Source of the DNA: Ectopseudomonas toyotomiensis
GTDB taxonomy: Bacteria > Pseudomonadota > Gammaproteobacteria > Pseudomonadales > Pseudomonadaceae
DNA: 64,000 nt
Direction: 5' to 3'
Assembly: GCF_900115695.1 (NCBI RefSeq)
Contig: NZ_FOXK01000009.1
Span: 124,001 to 188,000, forward strand
This document shows positions 59,831 to 64,000 of the stretch, one piece after another; the stretch's first letter is position 1, and the number at the start of each line of letters is the position of its first letter. The notes under the pieces are model-generated. The model was not told the origin of the DNA. It ran no database searches and saw only the letters and a list, made by a program, of their open reading frames with translations. A program made the position numbers and the translations under genes.

Positions 59831-61237
59831 ATGTCTAAGGCTGTTCAACTGATCAAAGAACACGACGTGAAGTGGGTAGACCTGCGCTTCACCGACACCA
59901 AGGGCAAGCAGCACCACGTGACCATGCCGGCCCGTGACGCCCTGGACGAAGATTTCTTCGAGCACGGCAAAATGTTCGACGGCTCCTCCATCCATGGCTG
60001 GAAAGGCATCGAAGCCTCCGACATGATCCTGATGCCGGTAGACGATACCGCCGTTCTGGACCCGTTCACCGAAGAGCCTACCCTGATCCTGGTCTGCGAC
60101 ATCATCGAGCCGAGCACCATGCAAGGCTACGACCGCGACCCGCGCTCCATCGCCAAGCGCGCTGAAGAGTTCCTCAAAGGCACCGGCATCGGTGACACCG
60201 TATTCGTTGGCCCGGAGCCCGAGTTCTTCATCTTCGACGAAGTGAAGTTCAAGTCCGACATCTCCGGCTCGATGTTCAAGATCTACTCCGAGCAAGGCTC
60301 CTGGATGACCGACGGCGACGTCGAAGGCGGCAACAAGGGCCACCGTCCGGCCGTCAAAGGCGGTTACTTCCCGGTTCCGCCGTGCGACCACGACCACGAA
60401 ATCCGTACTGCCATGTGCAACGCCATGGAAGAAATGGGCCTGGTCGTCGAAGTGCACCACCACGAAGTGGCCACTGCCGGTCAGAACGAAATCGGCGTGA
60501 AGTTCAACACCCTGGTCGCCAAGGCTGACGAAGTTCAGACCCTGAAGTACTGCGTACACAACGTCGCCGACGCCTACGGCAAGACCGCCACCTTCATGCC
60601 GAAGCCGCTGTACGGCGACAACGGCTCGGGCATGCACGTGCACATGTCGATCTCCAAAGACGGCAAGAACACCTTCGCTGGCGAAGGCTATGCCGGCCTG
60701 TCCGAAACTGCTCTGTACTTCATCGGCGGCATCATCAAGCACGGTAAGGCCCTGAACGGCTTCACCAACCCGTCGACCAACTCCTACAAGCGTCTGGTTC
60801 CGGGCTTCGAAGCTCCGGTGATGCTGGCCTACTCGGCTCGCAACCGTTCCGCCTCGATCCGCATCCCGTACGTTGCCAGCCCGAAAGCCCGCCGCATCGA
60901 AGCGCGCTTCCCGGACCCGGCTGCCAACCCGTACCTGGCCTTCGCTGCCCTGCTGATGGCCGGTATCGACGGCATCCAGAACAAGATCCACCCGGGCGAT
61001 GCAGCCGACAAGAACCTGTACGACCTGCCGCCGGAAGAAGGCAAGCTGATCCCGCAGGTTTGCGGCAGCCTGAAAGAAGCCCTGGAAGAGCTGGACAAGG
61101 GCCGCGCGTTCCTGACCAAGGGCGGCGTGTTCTCCGACGATTTCATCGATGCCTACATCGAGCTGAAATCCGAAGAAGAAATCAAGGTGCGTACCTTCGT
61201 ACACCCGCTGGAATACGACCTGTACTACAGCGTCTAA
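59831..61237 (+). CDS. glnA: glutamine synthetase, type I
   Basis: A 468-residue ATP-dependent ammonia-assimilating enzyme forming dodecamers. Signatures are FDGSSIHGWKGIEASDM (~50), EFFIFDEVKF, the ATP-binding region NGSGMHVHMS and KPLYGDNGS, and the adenylylation tyrosine in DKNLYDLPPEE (~397), so GlnE control is expected. ATG at 59831 after CTGGAGGACAAC. It is headed by NtrC sites and a sigma-54 promoter and ended by a strong terminator at 61270. Confidence 0.98.
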   Translation: MSKAVQLIKEHDVKWVDLRFTDTKGKQHHVTMPARDALDEDFFEHGKMFDGSSIHGWKGIEASDMILMPVDDTAVLDPFTEEPTLILVCDIIEPSTMQGYDRDPRSIAKRAEEFLKGTGIGDTVFVGPEPEFFIFDEVKFKSDISGSMFKIYSEQGSWMTDGDVEGGNKGHRPAVKGGYFPVPPCDHDHEIRTAMCNAMEEMGLVVEVHHHEVATAGQNEIGVKFNTLVAKADEVQTLKYCVHNVADAYGKTATFMPKPLYGDNGSGMHVHMSISKDGKNTFAGEGYAGLSETALYFIGGIIKHGKALNGFTNPSTNSYKRLVPGFEAPVMLAYSARNRSASIRIPYVASPKARRIEARFPDPAANPYLAFAALLMAGIDGIQNKIHPGDAADKNLYDLPPEEGKLIPQVCGSLKEALEELDKGRAFLTKGGVFSDDFIDAYIELKSEEEIKVRTFVHPLEYDLYYSV

Positions 61238-61269
61238 GCCAGTCTGCGCCGCCTCGTGCGGCGCTCTCG

Positions 61270-61304
61270 AAAGCCCCGCCCGGCCCTGCCTGGCGGGGCT
61301 TTTT
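61270..61304 (+). terminator. Rho-independent terminator of glnA
   Basis: AAAGCCCCGCC and GGCGGGGCTTT arms with a T-run, 33 bp after the glnA stop. Confidence 0.9.
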
Positions 61305-61331
61305 CATGGGCACTCAGCGGCACCATGCCCT

Positions 61332-61397
61332 GTAGGAGCGAGCATCGCGAGCGAACCTGGCGACCTGAAGAGCTTCGCTCGCGACGCTCGCTCCTAC
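61332..61397. repeat. family A palindrome pair
   Basis: GTAGGAGCGAGCATCGCGAGC and the inverse ending GCTCGCTCCTAC about 25 bp apart, the same element as at 1045-1111. Confidence 0.75.
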
Positions 61398-61510
61398 GGC
61401 AGATCCGAGTCCACTTTTTGTAGCCAAACATCACAGCCATGGCGCCCTGCGCTTGCCAGGAACCGCCAGCAGTGCAAGGCTTAGCGCATCATCCGCGGAA
61501 GGATCGGCCC

Positions 61511-62077
61511 ATGCGCCCGTTACTCGCCTGCCTGCTGCTTGCCCTGGCCTTGCCGGCCAGTGCGCAGATCTACAAATACATCGACGCCAACGGCAATACG
61601 GTCTTCACCAACCAGCCGCCCGATGGCGCAGCAGCCGAGAGCGTCAACCTGCCGCCAACCAATACGGTAGAGATGCAGACGCCCAGCATTCCTGCAGACA
61701 CCAGCGGCGACACCTCAGCACAGAGTGCGGCCCCTTACTCCGTGTTGAGCCTCACCGGTATCCCGGATGATGAAGCCATGCGCGCCAACAACGGCACCTT
61801 CGTCGTCGGGGTGAACATCCAGCCACGCCTGCAACCCGGCCACCAGCTACGGCTGATTCTCGATGGCGAGCCATACGGCCAGGCCAGCAATGTACCGAGC
61901 CTGCAGCTGACCAATGTCGAGCGCGGCGAGCACAGCCTGGCGGTGGCAGTGGTCTTGGGTGACCGCATCATCCAGCAGAGCGCCACCGAAACCTTTACCG
62001 TGCAGCGCATCAGCGTCAACAGCCCTGCCCGTCCACCTGTCACGCCACCGCGTCCGACCCCAAGACCTGCGAACTGA
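61511..62077 (+). CDS. exported DUF4124 protein (first of two)
   Basis: A 188-residue protein with a signal peptide (MRPLLACLLLALALPASA) and an N-terminal DUF4124 motif QIYKYIDANGNTVFTNQPP. A proline-rich linker follows, then a domain with LRLILDGEPYGQASNVPSLQL and GEHSLAVAVV that resembles a beta-sandwich. GGAAGGATC precedes the ATG at 61511. It is closely similar to the next gene in layout and arose by duplication. Function unknown; the position between glnA and ntrBC is conserved in Pseudomonas. Confidence 0.85.
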   Translation: MRPLLACLLLALALPASAQIYKYIDANGNTVFTNQPPDGAAAESVNLPPTNTVEMQTPSIPADTSGDTSAQSAAPYSVLSLTGIPDDEAMRANNGTFVVGVNIQPRLQPGHQLRLILDGEPYGQASNVPSLQLTNVERGEHSLAVAVVLGDRIIQQSATETFTVQRISVNSPARPPVTPPRPTPRPAN

Positions 62078-62082
62078 TCACG

Positions 62083-62700
62083 ATGCGTACACTGCTGCTC
62101 TGCCTGCTGTTCATCACCCAAGCAGCTTCGGCTCAGGTCTATACCTATATCGATGCTGAAGGTAACCGCGTTTTCACTGACAAACCGCGCAGCAGCAATG
62201 CCGAACGGGTGATGCTCGCGCCATCCAACAACGCGCAAATGAGCCAGCCCCAACCCACGGTGCGCATGGCCCCGCCACCTGCGGTAAGCAAACCGACCGT
62301 GCACTATCAGGTGCTGCGCATTCTCGTGCCGGAGCCGGACGCCTCGATCCATAACGGTTCCGGCGACATGATCGTCACCCTCAACAGCGAGCCGGGCCTG
62401 CTGCCCGGCCACAGCTATCGGTTGCTGCTTGATGGCGAGCCCCAGGGTGAGACAAGCCGCAGCCCGGTCTTCTCCCTGCAGCACGTCGACCGCGGTACGC
62501 ACCAACTGGTGGCAGAAATCATCGACTCCGCTGGGCTCATCGTCGAACGCACGCCAGCACAGCCCTTCCACATGCACCGCATGACCCTGGCGCAGAAGCG
62601 CAAGATCAATCCGTGCAAGAAGGATGAATACGGCGTTCGCCCCGAATGCCCGCTGAAAGACAAACCCAAGGAAGAGGTCAGCATCCTTCCCTTCTTCTGA
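62083..62700 (+). CDS. exported DUF4124 protein (second of two)
   Basis: A 205-residue paralogue of the preceding gene, 5 bp after it. It has a signal peptide (MRTLLLCLLFITQAASA), QVYTYIDAEGNRVFTDKPR, and the same C-terminal domain (YRLLLDGEPQGETSRSPVF, GTHQLVAEIID). A ~35-residue charged tail (KRKINPCKKDEYGVRPECP) carries two cysteines that the first copy lacks. Periplasmic or cell-surface; function unknown. An NtrC site follows its stop codon. Confidence 0.85.
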   Translation: MRTLLLCLLFITQAASAQVYTYIDAEGNRVFTDKPRSSNAERVMLAPSNNAQMSQPQPTVRMAPPPAVSKPTVHYQVLRILVPEPDASIHNGSGDMIVTLNSEPGLLPGHSYRLLLDGEPQGETSRSPVFSLQHVDRGTHQLVAEIIDSAGLIVERTPAQPFHMHRMTLAQKRKINPCKKDEYGVRPECPLKDKPKEEVSILPFF

Positions 62701-62708
62701 ATTCGATC

Positions 62709-62723
62709 GCACCTTAATGGTGC
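62709..62723 (+). promoter_or_regulatory. predicted NtrC site upstream of ntrB
   Basis: GCACCTTAATGGTGC matches GCACYA-N3-TGGTGC with one mismatch. Extra GCACCA half-sites occur at 62732 and 62791. It implies autoregulation of ntrBC. Confidence 0.8.
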
Positions 62724-62841
62724 AATCTAGCGCACCACCTCCTAAGCTCTCCCTGTTTTGGGTCGCTTTTCCCCGCCCTGCTTCACCGCAGCACCACCAA
62801 AACCTGGCAGACCGCACAAATAATGCGTCTTTTCGGGGCCT

Positions 62842-62857
62842 TGGTTTGCTTCTTGCA
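62842..62857 (+). promoter_or_regulatory. sigma-54 promoter of ntrBC
   Basis: TGGTTTGCTTCTTGCA keeps TGG, the G at position 7 and a perfect TTGCA with correct spacing. It lies about 32 bp before the ntrB ATG, giving a leader of roughly 20 bases. Confidence 0.7.
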
Positions 62858-62888
62858 TTTTCCTGCCCATTGCCGGAAAGCACTGCCT

Positions 62889-63977
62889 ATGACCATCAAT
62901 GACGCGCTGCACCGCCTGCTACTCGACAACCTGACCACCGCTACCCTGCTGCTCAACAGCCAGCTGTGCCTTGAGTACATGAACCCGGCGGCGGAAATGC
63001 TCCTGGCCGTCAGCGGCCAGCGCAGCCATGGTCAGTTCATCAGCGACCTGTTCACCGAATCGCCAGAGGCGCTGTCGTCGCTGCGCCAGGCGGTGGAGCA
63101 GGCACATCCGTTCAACAAGCGTGAAGCCGTACTGACCTCGGTCACTGGCCAGACGCTGACCGTGGACTACGCCGTCACCCCACTGTTCAGCAAGGGCGAA
63201 ACCCTGCTGCTGCTGGAGGTGCACCCGCGTGATCGCCTGCTGCGCATCACCAAGGAAGAGGCGCAGCTGTCCAAGCAGGAAACCACCAAACTGCTGGTGC
63301 GCGGCCTGGCCCACGAAATCAAGAATCCACTCGGCGGCATTCGCGGCGCAGCACAACTGCTGTCGCGCGAACTGCCCAACGAAGAGCTCAAGGACTACAC
63401 CAACGTCATCATCGAAGAGGCCGACCGCCTGCGTAACCTGGTCGACCGCATGCTCGGTTCGAACAAGTTGCCGTCGCTGGCCATGACCAACGTGCACGAG
63501 GTGCTCGAGCGCGTTGCCAACCTGATCGAAGCGGAAAGCCAGGGCAGCATCACTTTGGTGCGCGATTACGACCCGAGCATTCCGGATCTGCTGATCGACC
63601 GCGAGCAGATGATCCAGGCCGTGCTCAATATCGTGCGTAACGCCATGCAGGCCATCGCCGGGCAGAAGCACGACATGGGCCTCGGGCGCATCAGCCTGCG
63701 TACCCGCACCCTGCGCCAGTTCACCATCGGCCACACTCGCCACCGCCTGGTGGTCAAGGTCGAGATTATCGACAACGGCCCCGGCATCCCGCCTGAGCTG
63801 CAGGAAACCATCTTCTATCCCATGGTCAGCGGGCGTGCCGACGGCACCGGCCTGGGCCTGGCCATCACCCAGAACATCATCAGTCAGCACCAGGGCCTGA
63901 TCGAGTGCGAGAGCTATCCCGGCCACACCGTATTCTCGATCTTCCTACCGCTGGAACAAGGAGCGCCCACGCCATGA
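62889..63977 (+). CDS. ntrB: nitrogen regulation sensor kinase NtrB (GlnL)
   Basis: A 362-residue soluble histidine kinase/phosphatase. It has an N-terminal PAS domain (LHRLLLDNLTTATLLLNSQLCLEYMNPAAEML), the H-box LAHEIKNPLGGIRGAAQLL (H ~140), an N-box VLNIVRNAMQAI, and the ATP lid IDNGPGIPPE with GTGLGLAITQNI. It controls NtrC phosphorylation under PII. I chose the ATG at 62889 (MTINDALHRLL); the longer frame from 62823 would overlap the sigma-54 promoter. It overlaps ntrC by 4 bp. Confidence 0.96.
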   Translation: MTINDALHRLLLDNLTTATLLLNSQLCLEYMNPAAEMLLAVSGQRSHGQFISDLFTESPEALSSLRQAVEQAHPFNKREAVLTSVTGQTLTVDYAVTPLFSKGETLLLLEVHPRDRLLRITKEEAQLSKQETTKLLVRGLAHEIKNPLGGIRGAAQLLSRELPNEELKDYTNVIIEEADRLRNLVDRMLGSNKLPSLAMTNVHEVLERVANLIEAESQGSITLVRDYDPSIPDLLIDREQMIQAVLNIVRNAMQAIAGQKHDMGLGRISLRTRTLRQFTIGHTRHRLVVKVEIIDNGPGIPPELQETIFYPMVSGRADGTGLGLAITQNIISQHQGLIECESYPGHTVFSIFLPLEQGAPTP

Positions 63978-64000
63978 GCCGCAGTGAAACCGTCTGGATT
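63974..64000 (+). CDS. ntrC: nitrogen regulator NtrC (partial, first nine codons)
   Basis: The ATG at 63974 overlaps the ntrB stop (ATGA) and the frame reads MSRSETVWI to the window edge, the usual NtrC N-terminus of Pseudomonas. Identity rests mainly on its position after ntrB. Confidence 0.85.

Overview
The window is chromosomal DNA of a Pseudomonas, most likely of the P. mendocina / P. oleovorans / P. alcaliphila side of the genus. The evidence is the high GC content, codon use that is uniform across the window, protein sequences close to the P. aeruginosa families, and several runs of genes in Pseudomonas order (bioB-bioF; comF-modE-like-srkA-rarD; gcvR-glcB; DUF294/exonuclease near actP; aat-aauSR; glyA-soxBDAG-purU-fdhA with ltaE and gbcAB; glnA-ntrBC). 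I see no insertion sequence, prophage, integrase, tRNA, rRNA or CRISPR array. It is core genome, not an island. The long ORFs antisense to real genes are shadows caused by high GC.

Layout. 0-7.8 kb: biotin synthesis (bioF partial, bioB, with a BirA-type operator), a small membrane protein, comF, a ModE-like regulator, srkA, rarD, gcvR and a GNAT acetyltransferase. 8-17.6 kb: two-carbon metabolism, with malate synthase G (glcB) behind a structured leader, a CBS/DUF294 nucleotidyltransferase translationally coupled to a DEDDh exonuclease, trhP, a small membrane protein, and the acetate symporter pair DUF485-actP. 17.8-29.5 kb: a Fur-boxed TonB receptor; creD with a Cre-tag and two small downstream genes; a secreted 13-residue-repeat protein; a FAN1 nuclease overlapping a nuclease-helicase of the XPD/DinG type, preceded by a LexA-like box; creBC; a CBS protein. 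29.5-34.7 kb: a chemoreceptor, a retropepsin-like protease, an HD-GYP phosphodiesterase and a PlsC-type acyltransferase.

34.7-41.5 kb: the acidic amino acid module, i.e. the periplasmic binding protein, two permeases, the ATPase and the AauS/AauR two-component system, headed by two AauR-type operators and a sigma-54 promoter. 41.6-56 kb: the glycine betaine to glycine route. GbcA/GbcB demethylate glycine betaine, the heterotetrameric sarcosine oxidase SoxBDAG demethylates sarcosine, GlyA and PurU process the folate-bound one-carbon unit, FdhA removes formaldehyde and LtaE links glycine with threonine. 56-64 kb: typA, thiI and the nitrogen-control genes glnA-(two DUF4124 genes)-ntrB-ntrC, with NtrC sites and sigma-54 promoters in front of both glnA and ntrB.

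The least explained items are: the tandem-repeat secreted protein at 22.1-22.5 kb; the FAN1/nuclease-helicase pair with its SOS-like box; a cluster of DnaA-box-like sequences in the 690-bp gap upstream of glyA; a 24-codon membrane peptide joined to gbcA; a two-hairpin leader on glcB; and a 54-codon gene joined by an ATGA overlap to a gene behind creD. All regulatory sites were found by eye against remembered consensus sequences and are predictions.
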